From assembly GCF_902833225.1 (NCBI RefSeq), contig NZ_CADFEI010000002.1:124001-188000 (forward strand): a stretch of DNA of 64,000 nt, given 5' to 3'. Below the pieces are notes generated by a model. It was not told where the DNA came from, did no database searches, and saw nothing but the letters and a program-made list of their open reading frames with translations. Position numbers and translations under genes: made by a program. The stretch comes from Burkholderia sp. BCC1644 (lineage in GTDB: Bacteria > Pseudomonadota > Gammaproteobacteria > Burkholderiales > Burkholderiaceae). Each line of letters opens with the position of its first letter. Within the stretch, counting starts at the first letter, position 1. Shown piece by piece: positions 40,348-52,974 of the stretch.

Positions 40348-42564
40348 TCACGGTTTCCAGCGATACATCAGCACCTTGCCGCGCGCGTCTTCCTCGACGA
40401 ACACGAGGTATTCGCCGTTCTCGCGCCGGAATACGCTGATGCCGAACGGCACGTCGACCCAGCCGGATGCCTTGCCGACCTCGGTGCCCGGGCTCATCAC
40501 GCCCACTTCCTTGCCGGTGTCCTTGTCGTACACGTGGATCTTGCCGACCGGCTCCACGGTGAAGATGTAGCGGCCCTCGACCGTGATCCCGATCAGGTCG
40601 AAGATCGGCTTCGCATCGAGCTTCCACGGCAGCGCCACCTGGTAGCGCACGACCGGCGAGCCCGTCGACCACTTGTCGAAGCGGATCAGCACACGTCCCA
40701 CTTCCTTGTTGATGCCCGGCTGCGGCGGCGCGTCGGCCGTGTAGCCGGTCACGTACAGCGTGTCGGTCTGCGGCTCGTAGATCGCGCGGCGCAGCTGCGT
40801 GAACGGCTGCGGCATCGGGTAGGTCGTGACCTTGTCGTACGAGTAGATCGGGTTGCCGGCCTTGTCGACGCCGCCATACTGGAAGCGGTGGATGCCACGC
40901 ACGTCGCTCGTGCGCCAGATGTCGCCCTTGGTGTCGACCCACCAGCCCCAGCCGCCCGCCTTCGCCTTGCCGGTCGTGTTGATCTCGGCCTCGTCGGCAT
41001 CGATCCGGCCGTTGCCGTTCGCGTCGCGCCACAGCCAGTCGCCGCCCGGCGGCTTGTTCGGCACCTTGTCGACCGGCCGCGCACGGCCCGCGATCAGGCC
41101 CGACGGAATCGCGACCTCGCCGTCGCGCTTCGCGTCGAAGCGGTAGATCTTCAGGTGATCGGCGTACATGTCGGTCAGGTACAGGAACGTGCGGCCGTCC
41201 AGGCGACGCGCGATCGGCATGCCCGGCCACTGGTCGGTATGGAACACCGGGTCGTCCGGATACTTGAAGCGGTTCGACAGGAAGCCGACGTATTTCCAGT
41301 CCTGGCCCGGCGGCTTCGACAGGTCGAGCTCGAAGCGCTTGTTGCCCGTGTACACGCTGTTCGGCCGCGCGGGGTCGAGCCACGCGCCGTCGACGAACAG
41401 CAGCCCCTGCACCTGCCAGCGCGGCTTGCCGTCCGGCGTGTAGCTTTCGAGCACCGCGCCGAGCCCGGCGCCGATCGTGTCGTGGCGCGGCCCGATGCCG
41501 TTCATCGACACATAGATGTTGCCCGCGCGGTCGACGCCGACGCCCGTCAGCCCGTTGAAGCGCTGCGGCCCCGGCCGCCCCGGCACGGGGCCCGCGAAGA
41601 TGCCGCCGCGCTCGCCGAACGTGCCCGACTGCGCATAGCCCTTGCCGCCTTTCGAGAAAATCAGGATCTGCTGGCGCGGCCCGTTGTCCGCGACGAGCAC
41701 GCGCCCTTTCGCGTCGACCGCCACATCCACCGCGTCGGTGCCTTCCGGCAGCGCGGGCGCGTCGTCGAGCTTGCGGCCGTCGGCCCGCACGTGCACGAGA
41801 TGCGCGGGCCCGCTCAGCGTATCGGTCAGCAGCCACAGCGTGCCGTCACCCGCGAGCGCGATGCGGCCCGGCTCGTGCGCGCTCCACGTTCCCTTCTGCT
41901 GCATCGTCTCGGCGTCGTAGACATCCACGACGTCGCGCGACGGATTCGTCGCGAACAGCGTCTTGTCGTCGGCCGCGAGGCCGCCCACTTCCGCCTTCGC
42001 CTCGCCCACTTCCGAGCGCGCGGGGGCCGGCACCTCGTTCATCATCATGAAGCTCGCGGCCATCCGCGCGCGGCCGGCATCGGCGCGCCCGCCCGGTGCG
42101 ACCTGCGGCGACGCGCGAAACGGCGCGGGCTGCTTCATGTCGCCGATCGTGCGCCGCGAGATGCCGAACCACTGCTTGCCCTTGTCCGGCCAGATGCCCG
42201 GCGACTGCAGGTGACCGCGCTCGTTGCCGACCCCGATCGCGACATACGCGTACTTGCTGTTCACGGCGATCGCGTTGCCGCCGAGATTGCCCCAACCGTG
42301 CGTGCCGCCGGCGAAACCGAGCATCTTCCCGTCCTGGTAGACGCTCGCCTCGGCGCCGCTCTCGTCCCACGGCGCGTTCGTATACACCTTGCCTTCAGGC
42401 GTCACCGCAATCGCGCGGATGTCGATCTGCGTCCAGCTGCCGTCTCCATAGCCGAACGTGTTGCCGATCCACGACGTCGTCGCGGGCAACACCGTTTCGG
42501 CCGGCGCGGCGCTCGTCAGCAGCGCCGCGCCTAGCGTCATGCCTACCAGAATCAGACGTCGCAA
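40348..42564 (-). CDS. bceP: Exported NHL/propeller-like protein, BceP
   Basis: A 738-aa protein. I take TTG 42564 because GGAGAA stands 5 bases before it and it yields a clean signal peptide (RRLILVGMTLGAALLTSAAPA); the TTG at 42588 has no ribosome site. The mature part is repetitive, with strand-turn units such as IDIRAIAVTPEGKVYTNAPW, VDVAVDAKGRVLVADNGP, TGVGVDRAGNIYVSMNGIG and DANGNGRIDADEAEIN, the last resembling an EF-hand/dockerin calcium loop. This texture is that of NHL-type beta-propellers. It is periplasmic or outer-surface by prediction; a role in cepacian export or length control is only inferred from membership in the bce-II block. Confidence 0.78.
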   Translation of the reverse strand: MRRLILVGMTLGAALLTSAAPAETVLPATTSWIGNTFGYGDGSWTQIDIRAIAVTPEGKVYTNAPWDESGAEASVYQDGKMLGFAGGTHGWGNLGGNAIAVNSKYAYVAIGVGNERGHLQSPGIWPDKGKQWFGISRRTIGDMKQPAPFRASPQVAPGGRADAGRARMAASFMMMNEVPAPARSEVGEAKAEVGGLAADDKTLFATNPSRDVVDVYDAETMQQKGTWSAHEPGRIALAGDGTLWLLTDTLSGPAHLVHVRADGRKLDDAPALPEGTDAVDVAVDAKGRVLVADNGPRQQILIFSKGGKGYAQSGTFGERGGIFAGPVPGRPGPQRFNGLTGVGVDRAGNIYVSMNGIGPRHDTIGAGLGAVLESYTPDGKPRWQVQGLLFVDGAWLDPARPNSVYTGNKRFELDLSKPPGQDWKYVGFLSNRFKYPDDPVFHTDQWPGMPIARRLDGRTFLYLTDMYADHLKIYRFDAKRDGEVAIPSGLIAGRARPVDKVPNKPPGGDWLWRDANGNGRIDADEAEINTTGKAKAGGWGWWVDTKGDIWRTSDVRGIHRFQYGGVDKAGNPIYSYDKVTTYPMPQPFTQLRRAIYEPQTDTLYVTGYTADAPPQPGINKEVGRVLIRFDKWSTGSPVVRYQVALPWKLDAKPIFDLIGITVEGRYIFTVEPVGKIHVYDKDTGKEVGVMSPGTEVGKASGWVDVPFGISVFRRENGEYLVFVEEDARGKVLMYRWKP

Positions 42565-43032
42565 TGCGCTTCTCCAGACTTGATGCAACAGCGACCGGCG
42601 TCGCCGCGGACTGCCGCCGGCGCGCCCTGTCGCTTAATGGGTTTCAAACGTCGCGATGCAGGTTACAAGCAAAAATAATCACAAGAAATTTGGAAATATT
42701 TGGGGATGTTTCTGCCTGAAATATCGAACCGGAGCAGGCATAAAATCGCATCGGAAAACGGCAATAACGACCGCATCTCGCTCGGCATCGCGTAGAAAAT
42801 GCCGCTCCGCACCGCCTGTCGCGGCTGTCCGGGCGTCAACCTTTCATTTCGCGACCGGAATAATCGGCATTTGAATGTTTTCCGTCAGATAAATGACGCG
42901 CGTTTTTTTGCCGATTTCTTTTCCCTAGAATCGATTTCGACTCGATATTTCATTTAAAGGCATGCATTACGTTCACGCATCGGATGTGCGACACGCCGCG
43001 GCCCCCGCCACGCGTCGCGAAGGAGCGGCGCG
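42565..43032. other. Divergent promoter region between bceP and bceO
   Basis: An AT-rich 468-bp gap (notably 42660-42760 and 42880-42960) between two divergent halves of the exopolysaccharide block. No gene is supportable. It presumably drives bceP-Q-R leftward and bceO-N-M rightward, but I could not assign individual promoter boxes with confidence. Confidence 0.5.
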
Positions 43033-46122
<3,090 letters not shown>

Positions 46123-46164
46123 TCTCGCACCGGCCAGGCCGCGCGACTTCATCGACACGAAAAA

Positions 46165-46198
46165 GAAGGGCCGTTCGCGCAAGCGAACGGCCCTTCTT
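46165..46198. terminator. Bidirectional terminator between bceM and metZ
   Basis: A perfect 14-bp stem (GAAGGGCCGTTCGC with its complement) closes a 4-base loop. Going left it is followed by TTCTTTTT-type bases (the metZ direction reads into TTCTTTTTCG); going right by TTCTTCC. The stronger T-tract serves metZ. Confidence 0.85.
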
Positions 46199-46244
46199 CC
46201 ATCTTCACGTCACATCACGTCACGACATGCGTGACATGCCGCGC

Positions 46245-47435
46245 TCAGCCTTCCAGCCCGCGCGCGAGGTCCTTGCGCAGGTCGCCCGCATCCTCCAGGC
46301 CGACCGACAGGCGGATCAGCCCTTCGGTGATCCCCGCTGCCGCACGCGCTTCCGGCGTGATGCGGCCGTGCGTGGTGGTCGCCGGATGCGTAATGGTCGT
46401 ACGCGTGTCGCCGAGGTTGCCGGTGATCGAGATCAGCTTCGTGTTGTCGATCACGCGCCATGCATTCGCGCGCTGCTGTTCGGGCGTGTCGCCCTTCAGC
46501 TCGAACGACAGGATCGCCCCGCCCGCCTTCTGCTGACGCTTCGCGAGTTCGTGCTGCGGGTGCGATTCCAGCCCCGGATGAAACACGCGCGCGACGGCCG
46601 GGTGCGAATCGAGCCAGCGCGCGATCTCCAGCGCGTTCGCCGATTGCTTCTCGACGCGCAGCGACAGCGTCTCCATCCCCTTCAGCAGTACCCAAGCGTT
46701 GAACGCCGACAGCGTCGGGCCCGCGCTGCGCACGAACGGGAACACCTTGCCCATGATGAATTCCTTCGAGCCGACCAGCGCACCGCCGAGCACGCGGCCC
46801 TGGCCGTCGAGGAATTTCGTCGCCGAATGCATCACGACATCCGCGCCGAGCTTCAGCGGCTGCTGCAGCACCGGGCTGCAGAAGCAGTTGTCGACGACGA
46901 ACAGCGCGTTCGCGGCCTTCGCGATCTTGCCGATCGCCTCGATGTCGGCGAGTTCGGTCAGCGGGTTCGACGGCGTCTCGAGGAAGAACATCTTCGTTTC
47001 CGGTCGCACGGCTTCCTGCCATGCGTTCAGGTCGGTCGGGTCGACGAAGGTCGTCGTGATCCCGAACTTGCTGAAGATCTGCGAGAACATCCCGAGCGTC
47101 GAGCCGAACAGGCTGCGCGAGCTGACGAGGTGGTCGCCCGCCTGCAGCGCGGACATCACGACCGACATGATCGCGGCCATCCCCGATGCCGTCGCGATAC
47201 AGGCCTCGCCGCCCTCGAGCGCCGCGAGACGCTCCTGGAACATGGTGACGGTCGGGTTCGTGAAGCGCGAATAGGTGAAGTAGTCTTCCGAATTCGCGAA
47301 GCGCTCGGCCGCGTCGGCCGCGCTCTGGAAGCAGAAGCTCGACGTGAGGAACAGCGCTTCCGAGTGCTCGTTGAAGTCGCTGCGCAGCGTGCCTGCGCGC
47401 ACGGCAAGCGTGTCGAAGTTGAGGGAGTCGTCCAT
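46245..47435 (-). CDS. metZ: O-succinylhomoserine sulfhydrylase MetZ
   Basis: A 396-aa PLP enzyme of the Cys/Met metabolism family, making homocysteine from O-succinylhomoserine and sulfide. ATG 47435. YSRFTNPTV (55-63) and the PLP lysine K207 in HSATKFLDGQGR are family signatures; ATASGMAAI (81-89) and SRSLFGST flank the cofactor phosphate. Length is typical of MetZ. A SAM-II-type riboswitch and a terminator precede it on the same strand, so it is very probably switched off by S-adenosylmethionine. Confidence 0.93.
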   Translation of the reverse strand: MDDSLNFDTLAVRAGTLRSDFNEHSEALFLTSSFCFQSAADAAERFANSEDYFTYSRFTNPTVTMFQERLAALEGGEACIATASGMAAIMSVVMSALQAGDHLVSSRSLFGSTLGMFSQIFSKFGITTTFVDPTDLNAWQEAVRPETKMFFLETPSNPLTELADIEAIGKIAKAANALFVVDNCFCSPVLQQPLKLGADVVMHSATKFLDGQGRVLGGALVGSKEFIMGKVFPFVRSAGPTLSAFNAWVLLKGMETLSLRVEKQSANALEIARWLDSHPAVARVFHPGLESHPQHELAKRQQKAGGAILSFELKGDTPEQQRANAWRVIDNTKLISITGNLGDTRTTITHPATTTHGRITPEARAAAGITEGLIRLSVGLEDAGDLRKDLARGLEG

Positions 47436-47490
47436 GTTCCGTTTTCCGTATCCGATGGCCGCGCGCGTCGCGCAGGCCAGATCAAAACCA

Positions 47491-47537
47491 GGGCAAAAAA
47501 AACAAAAAGCCCGCTATGCGTCTGCATCAGCGGGCTT
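47491..47537 (-). terminator. Terminator hairpin in the metZ leader (riboswitch expression platform)
   Basis: On the minus strand AAGCCCGCT pairs with AGCGGGCTT, with an inner GATGC/GCAT stem, followed by TTTTTGTTTTTTTTG. It stands between the SAM-II-like aptamer and metZ, so it is well placed as an attenuator; it may equally end purF transcripts. A second hairpin (GGCCGGT/ACCGGCC) lies between aptamer and terminator. Confidence 0.8.
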
Positions 47538-47582
47538 AGGTGCGGTACGACAGCGATCGACTCGGGCCGGTTGCCACCGGCC

Positions 47583-47645
47583 TTCGCTTTAGCTGTTTTG
47601 GGAAGTCGCCCCGCGTCCGCAAGCTGATATCAAATCGACGCAAGG
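47583..47645 (-). promoter_or_regulatory. SAM-II (SAM-alpha) riboswitch upstream of metZ
   Basis: Minus-strand reading: P1 arm GCGTC, loop beginning GATTTGA and ending GCTTGCG, P1 arm GACGC, then a variable loop and AAAACAGCTAAAGCG. This is the SAM-II order: stem-loop with GAUUU...UUGC in the loop and a downstream GCUAAA that forms the pseudoknot around S-adenosylmethionine. Its location before metZ fits feedback control by SAM. Assigned by motif comparison from memory only. Confidence 0.8.
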
Positions 47646-47684
47646 CCACATCCTATCACGCCTCGCCGGAAGCGTGCGCCGGTG

Positions 47685-49217
47685 TCACTCGACCGACAGT
47701 TGCAGGTTCATCTGCGAACGCTCGGTGTCGCCAGCCGTATCGCGATCGGCCTGCGACGCCGGCGCGAGACGCGCGCGCTCGATCGCATCGAGATACTCGG
47801 GCGTCACGTCGCCGGTGATGTAGTTGCCGTCGAAGCACGATGCCTCGAAGCGCTCGAGCTTCGGATTGATGTCGCGCACCGCGCGGCGCAGGTCGTCGAC
47901 GTCCTGGTAGATCAGGTGGTCGGCACCGATCATCTTCGCGACTTCTTCGTCGGTGCGGCCGTGTGCGACGAGCTCGCCGCGCGTCGGCATGTCGATGCCG
48001 TACACGTTCGGGAACTTCACGGGCGGTGCCGCCGACGCGAAGATCACCGACTTCGCGCCCGCATCGCGCGCCATCTGCACGATTTCATGCGAGGTCGTGC
48101 CGCGCACGATCGAGTCGTCGACGATCAGCACGTTCTTGTCCTTGAACTCGATGCTCATCGCGTTGAGCTTCTGGCGCACCGACTTCTTGCGCACGGCCTG
48201 CCCCGGCATGATGAACGTACGGCCGACGTAGCGGTTCTTGAAGAAGCCCTCGCGATACTCGACGCCGAGCTTCGCGGCGACCTGCATCGCGGCCGGGCGC
48301 GACGAATCGGGAATCGGCATCACGACGTCGATCGGCACGTTCGGCAGCTCGCGCTTGATCTTCTCGGCGAGATAGTCGCCCATGCGCAGGCGCACGTTGT
48401 AGACCGGCACGCCGTCGAGGCACGAATCCGGACGCGCGAGGTACACGTATTCGAACATGCACGGATTCAGCGTCGGCTGCTCCGCGCACTGCTGGCTGTG
48501 GAAGTTGCCGGCCGGATCGATGAAGATCGCTTCACCCGGCTGCACGTCGCGCACGAATTCGAAACCGATGCCTTCGACGGCCACCGACTCCGACGCGACC
48601 ATCCACTCGGTGCCGTGTTCCGTTTCGAGCTTGCCGATGCACAGCGGGCGGATGCCGAACGGGTCGCGGAACGCGAGCAGGCCGTAGCCGGCGATCAGCG
48701 ACACGATCGCATACGAGCCCTGCAGGCGGCGATGCACGCCCGAGACGGCCTTGAACACCGAGGCGGGATCGAGCTCGAGGCCCGTGGTCGACAGTTGCAG
48801 CTCGTGCGCGAACACGTTGAGCAGCACTTCGCTGTCGGAATTGGTGTTGATGTGCCGGCGATCGATCCGGAACATCTCGTCCTTCAGTTGCTGCCAGTTC
48901 GTCAGGTTGCCGTTGTGTGCAAGGATGATCCCGAACGGCGCGTTCACGTAGAACGGTTGCGCTTCGGCCTCGCTCGATGCCGAACCGGCCGTCGGGTAGC
49001 GCACCTGGCCGATGCCGTAGGTGCCGGGCAGGCTGCGCATGTTGCGCGTGCGGAACACGTCGCGCACCATGCCGTTCGCCTTGTACATGTGGAAATTGCT
49101 GCCGTCCACCGTCGCGATGCCCGCCGCGTCCTGACCGCGATGCTGCAGCAGCAGCAGGCTGTCATAGATCAGCTGATTGACCGGGGATTGGGAGATAACG
49201 CCTACGATGCCGCACAT
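47685..49217 (-). CDS. purF: Amidophosphoribosyltransferase PurF
   Basis: A 510-aa enzyme catalysing the first committed step of purine synthesis (PRPP plus glutamine to phosphoribosylamine). ATG 49217. The N-terminal nucleophile is Cys2 (MCGIVGVIS), followed by LLLLQHRGQDAAGIA. The C-terminal phosphoribosyl domain has VLIVDDSIVRGTTSHEIVQM near 355-374. Length equals E. coli PurF (505 aa). It follows cvpA by 51 bp, the same pairing as in E. coli. Confidence 0.97.
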   Translation of the reverse strand: MCGIVGVISQSPVNQLIYDSLLLLQHRGQDAAGIATVDGSNFHMYKANGMVRDVFRTRNMRSLPGTYGIGQVRYPTAGSASSEAEAQPFYVNAPFGIILAHNGNLTNWQQLKDEMFRIDRRHINTNSDSEVLLNVFAHELQLSTTGLELDPASVFKAVSGVHRRLQGSYAIVSLIAGYGLLAFRDPFGIRPLCIGKLETEHGTEWMVASESVAVEGIGFEFVRDVQPGEAIFIDPAGNFHSQQCAEQPTLNPCMFEYVYLARPDSCLDGVPVYNVRLRMGDYLAEKIKRELPNVPIDVVMPIPDSSRPAAMQVAAKLGVEYREGFFKNRYVGRTFIMPGQAVRKKSVRQKLNAMSIEFKDKNVLIVDDSIVRGTTSHEIVQMARDAGAKSVIFASAAPPVKFPNVYGIDMPTRGELVAHGRTDEEVAKMIGADHLIYQDVDDLRRAVRDINPKLERFEASCFDGNYITGDVTPEYLDAIERARLAPASQADRDTAGDTERSQMNLQLSVE

Positions 49218-49268
49218 GGCATGTCCTTCAGAATGACAAAATCGGTTCCGTCCTGCCCGGCCGCGTCG

Positions 49269-49763
49269 TCACACGCGTACGTACTGGGCCATGCCGTCGG
49301 GCAGGAGCTGCTTCAGCTCGTGCACGCCCTGTTCGGCGAAAGGACGCAATAGCGCATTGCGCCAGAAATCCTGTTTGGGCAGTTCGGTCAGCCCGGCCGC
49401 CGCGACCAGCAGCACCACCAGCACACAGCCGCGGACGAGCCCGAACATCATGCCCAGCGAGCGGTCGACGCCGCCCAGGCCACTTGCCTGCGCGATCCGC
49501 GACAGCAGCGCGTTGGCGACACCGGCGACCAGCACGACGCCGATCACGAGCAGCGCGAAGGCGATCACCCATTGCGTCAGCGCGCCACCCGGCCAGTTCG
49601 CCGGAATGTACGGCACGACCAGCCCGACGTAGCGGCCCGCGATCACGATCGCCGCAATCCAGCCGATCAGCCCGAATATCTCCGACACGAAGCCGCGCCA
49701 CGCACCGCGCAGCGCCGACAACACGATCACCGCCAATACAGCGTAGTCGAAAGCCGTCAGCAT
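49269..49763 (-). CDS. cvpA: CvpA-family membrane protein
   Basis: A 164-aa protein, ATG 49763, with four hydrophobic helices (FDYAVLAVIVLSALRGAWRG, IFGLIGWIAAIVIAGRYVG, VIAFALLVIGVVLVAGVAN, VRGCVLVVLLVAAAG). FDYAVLAVIVLSALRGAWRGFVSEI is the typical CvpA start. First linked to colicin V production, its true role is envelope homeostasis and is still unclear. It lies 6 bp after the SPOR gene and upstream of purF. Confidence 0.93.
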   Translation of the reverse strand: MLTAFDYAVLAVIVLSALRGAWRGFVSEIFGLIGWIAAIVIAGRYVGLVVPYIPANWPGGALTQWVIAFALLVIGVVLVAGVANALLSRIAQASGLGGVDRSLGMMFGLVRGCVLVVLLVAAAGLTELPKQDFWRNALLRPFAEQGVHELKQLLPDGMAQYVRV

Positions 49764-49769
49764 CGTGCG

Positions 49770-50597
49770 TTATTGCGTCAGACCGGCTTCGCGCACCTTC
49801 GCGATCGCGGCGGAGGCCGCCGAGCGATCCGCGAACGGGCCCGCACGCAACAGTGTAGCCGTGCTGCCATCCGACTGCTTGCGATGCTCGACATATGCGG
49901 GCACGCCCGCCGATTTCAACTTGGTGGCCCACGAACGGGCCGTCGCGTCGTCCTTGAACGAACCGAGCTGCACCGCGAAGCGCGCACCGGCCGGCGATGC
50001 CGGCGACGATGCGTCACCGCTGTCCGGGCTCGCGGCGTCGGCATTCGCGACGGTCGCGGGCGCAGGCTTCGGCGCAGCCGGTTTCGCCACGGGGGCGGCC
50101 GGCTTCGGCGGCGTCACGCTCGCCGTGGCCGTCGTATCGGGTTTCGCGGCCGGCTTGGGTGCGGGCGCAGGCACAGGCGCCGGTGCGGCCACAACGGCCG
50201 TGTCGGAGGCCGGCGGTTCGTCATGCGCGACGCCTGCCTGCACGTCGGACGCATCGTCATCACGCGGCGCGACCGCCTGGTGCGCGGGCCGGTTCGGGAT
50301 GTCGATCGCGATGTCGTCCGTGACAGGCTTCGGGTGCGAATCGAGCACCATCGGCAGCACGATCACGGCGGCCACGACGAGCGCGATCGCACCGACGAGG
50401 CGACGGCGTGCGCGTTGCTTTTCTGGAAGGGTCGGATCGAGGAGCAGCGCGTCCGATTCCGGACGCTCGGTGCGGCGCGAGCGGCGCTCGACGCGTTCAG
50501 TGGTGCGCTCCGTGCGCACGTTCCGGGAGGTCCCGGTGCGACCGCCGCGCCGCGGGGGCGCGTCGTCGTCTTTTTTGCCGAAGGAGAAAATTCCCAT
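49770..50597 (-). CDS. SPOR-domain protein (DedD-like)
   Basis: A 275-aa protein, ATG 50597 with AAGGAG-type site upstream. Basic, low-complexity cytoplasmic N-terminus; one membrane helix near 67-85 (LVGAIALVVAAVIVLPMVL); a long Ala/Pro/Val linker; and a C-terminal SPOR domain at about 205-275 (ARFAVQLGSFKDDATARSWATKL). SPOR domains bind denuded peptidoglycan at the division septum. The place between folC and cvpA-purF is the same as E. coli dedD, which supports orthology. Confidence 0.9.
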   Translation of the reverse strand: MGIFSFGKKDDDAPPRRGGRTGTSRNVRTERTTERVERRSRRTERPESDALLLDPTLPEKQRARRRLVGAIALVVAAVIVLPMVLDSHPKPVTDDIAIDIPNRPAHQAVAPRDDDASDVQAGVAHDEPPASDTAVVAAPAPVPAPAPKPAAKPDTTATASVTPPKPAAPVAKPAAPKPAPATVANADAASPDSGDASSPASPAGARFAVQLGSFKDDATARSWATKLKSAGVPAYVEHRKQSDGSTATLLRAGPFADRSAASAAIAKVREAGLTQ

Positions 50598-50626
50598 GAA
50601 TGGCTGAGTCCGAAACTGCCCGTCAG

Positions 50627-51937
50627 TCAGTGTTGCTGCGATTTACGGTAGGCCAGCACGCCGGCAACCGTATGGAAACTGCCGAAAACCACGATTCTAT
50701 CATTCTCGGATGCTCTTTTTAGTGCATCGCGAAACGCTTCTGCAGGCGACGCGTAGCGCGTCACGCTGGAATCGGGCCCCTCCTCCACGCCGGCCTTGCG
50801 CAGCGCGGCTTCGAGCTGCTCCGCGGAGGCCGCGCGCGGCAGCGGCAGGTCGGTCACGCACCAGTGGTCGATCTCGCCCTTCAGGTGCTGCAGCACACCG
50901 TCGATGTCCTTGTCGTGCATCGCGCCGAACACCGCATACGTGTACGGGAAGAAGCCCATGTTGCCGAGGTTCTGCTCGAGCACGGCCGACGCATGCGGGT
51001 TGTGCGCGACGTCGAGCACGATCGCCGGCTTGCCGGGCAGCACCTGGAAACGCCCCGGCAGCTCGACGTTCGCGAGCCCGAGCCGGATGTCCTGCGCGGA
51101 CACCGGCAGCACCGGGCGCAGCGCTTCGAGTGCCGCGAGCGCGGCCGATGCATTGATCAGCTGATTCGCACCGCGCAGCGCCGGATACGCGAGCGCCGGA
51201 TAGCGCTTCTCGCGGCCGAGGTAGCTCCACTGCTGGCGCTCCGAGCCTGCCTGCGCTTCGTAGCGGAAATCGCGGCCGACGAGCCAGAGGTCGGCGCCGA
51301 TCGCTTCGGCGTGGTCGATCAGCGTTTGCGGCGCGGCCGGATCGCCGCAGATCGCCGGCGTGCCCGCGCGGAAGATCCCGGCCTTCTCGAACGCGATCTT
51401 CTCGCGCGTGTCGCCGAGGTATTCGGTGTGGTCGATGTCGATGCTCGTGACGATCGCGCAATCGGTATCGATGATGTTGACCGCATCGAGCCGGCCGCCG
51501 AGGCCGACTTCGAGGATCACCGCGTCGAGCCCGCGCGACGCGAACAGGTGCAGGATCGCGAGCGTCGTGAATTCGAAATACGTGAGCGACACGGGCTCGG
51601 GCAGCGACGTGCGCGCGGCTTCGACGGCCTCGAAGTGCGGCAGCAGTTCGGCGTCAGTGACGTTCTGCCCGTTCACGCGCGCGCGCTCGTTGAATTCGAG
51701 CAGGTGCGGCGACGTGTGGCAGCCGACCTTGTAGCCCGCGCGCACGAGGATCGTCTCGAGGAACGCGCAGGTCGAGCCCTTGCCGTTCGTGCCGCCGACG
51801 GTGATGACGGGGCAGGCGAATTCGAGCTGCAGCGCCGCCTTGACCTGCCCGATGCGGGTCAGGCCCATGTCGATGCCGACCGGGTGCGCGCGTTCGAGGT
51901 GCGAAAGCCACGCGTCGAGAGTGGGAAAAGTGCTCAT
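50627..51937 (-). CDS. folC: Bifunctional folylpolyglutamate synthase / dihydrofolate synthase FolC
   Basis: A 436-aa Mur-ligase-fold enzyme that adds glutamate to dihydropteroate and to folates. ATG 51937. ATP loop GGTNGKGST (48-56), HTSPHLLEFNERARVNG near 74-90, and GLGGRLDAVNIID near 145 are family hallmarks. Located between accD and the SPOR gene as in E. coli and many other proteobacteria. About 100 bp separates it from accD. Confidence 0.95.
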   Translation of the reverse strand: MSTFPTLDAWLSHLERAHPVGIDMGLTRIGQVKAALQLEFACPVITVGGTNGKGSTCAFLETILVRAGYKVGCHTSPHLLEFNERARVNGQNVTDAELLPHFEAVEAARTSLPEPVSLTYFEFTTLAILHLFASRGLDAVILEVGLGGRLDAVNIIDTDCAIVTSIDIDHTEYLGDTREKIAFEKAGIFRAGTPAICGDPAAPQTLIDHAEAIGADLWLVGRDFRYEAQAGSERQQWSYLGREKRYPALAYPALRGANQLINASAALAALEALRPVLPVSAQDIRLGLANVELPGRFQVLPGKPAIVLDVAHNPHASAVLEQNLGNMGFFPYTYAVFGAMHDKDIDGVLQHLKGEIDHWCVTDLPLPRAASAEQLEAALRKAGVEEGPDSSVTRYASPAEAFRDALKRASENDRIVVFGSFHTVAGVLAYRKSQQH

Positions 51938-52037
51938 CGGATCAAATCTGGATCGGTACCGCCACTACGCCAAAAAACGAAGCGCGCCGCCTGACGCTGA
52001 AGCCAGGCGACGCGCAGAGTTCACAACTTTGCGCCGG

Positions 52038-52910
52038 TCAAGCCAGCGCGTCGGCCGGCTGTCGCTGCAGCAGCGCGAGCAATTGCGCAATCTCGTCGCG
52101 CAGCTTGCGACGGTCGACGATCATGTCGATCGCGCCCGTCTTCAGCAGGAATTCGGCGCGCTGGAAGCCTTCCGGCAGCTTCTCGCGGACGGTCTGCTCG
52201 ATCACCCGCGGGCCGGCGAAGCCGATCAGCGCCTTCGGCTCGGCGATCACGACGTCGCCGAGGAACGCGAAGCTCGCCGACACGCCGCCCATCGTCGGGT
52301 CGGTCAGCACCGAAATGAACGGCAGCTTGGCTTCGGCCAGCTTGGTCAGCATCGCGGTGGTTTTCGCCATCTGCATCAGCGACAGCAGGCTTTCCTGCAT
52401 CCGTGCGCCACCCGACGCCGTGAAGCAGATGAACGGCACGTGTTGTTCCAGCGCGTTCTGCGCGCCGCGCGCGAAGCGCTCGCCGACGACCGACCCCATC
52501 GAGCCGCCCATGAACGAGAACTCGAAGCAGGCCGCGACGACGGGCAGCGTGTGGATCGCCCCGCCCATCACGACCATCGCGTCGGTCTCGCCCGTCTCGT
52601 CCATCGCTTCCTTCAGACGATCGGGGTACTTGCGGCTGTCCTTGAACTTCAGCGTGTCGACCGGCACGATTTCCTGGCCGATTTCATAGCGGCCTTCCGG
52701 ATCGAGCAGCCCGTCGAGGCGTTCACGCGCGCCGATGCGCATGTGGTGATCGCACTTCGGGCACACGTGCAGGTTCGCGTCCACGTCGTTGCGGTACAGC
52801 ACGGCCTCGCAGGACGGGCACTTGACCCACAGGCCTTCCGGAATGCCCTTGCGGCTTTTCGGGTCGGTCTGCTTGATCTTCGGCGGCAACAGTTTGTCGA
52901 GCCAGCTCAT
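52038..52910 (-). CDS. accD: Acetyl-CoA carboxylase carboxyltransferase subunit beta AccD
   Basis: A 290-aa subunit of the heterotetrameric carboxyltransferase that makes malonyl-CoA. ATG 52910 ([10 protein letters not shown]); a longer upstream frame has no family match. The zinc ribbon is formed by Cys31, Cys34, Cys50 and Cys53. The crotonase-fold region has [19 protein letters not shown] and the oxyanion glycine turn [12 protein letters not shown]. Length fits E. coli AccD (304 aa). It follows trpA by 64 bp. Confidence 0.96.
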   Translation of the reverse strand: MSWLDKLLPPKIKQTDPKSRKGIPEGLWVKCPSCEAVLYRNDVDANLHVCPKCDHHMRIGARERLDGLLDPEGRYEIGQEIVPVDTLKFKDSRKYPDRLKEAMDETGETDAMVVMGGAIHTLPVVAACFEFSFMGGSMGSVVGERFARGAQNALEQHVPFICFTASGGARMQESLLSLMQMAKTTAMLTKLAEAKLPFISVLTDPTMGGVSASFAFLGDVVIAEPKALIGFAGPRVIEQTVREKLPEGFQRAEFLLKTGAIDMIVDRRKLRDEIAQLLALLQRQPADALA

Positions 52911-52974
52911 CGTATGGTTTCCTGTTCCGTGGCGGGCCGGGCCGCATGGCCCGTTCCCGCTTCCTGTGTTGTGT

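Noticed and set aside
42586-42588. TTG 42588 as the bceP start
   Set aside because: It lacks a ribosome site and places polar residues before the signal peptide; TTG 42564 has GGAGAA at proper spacing.
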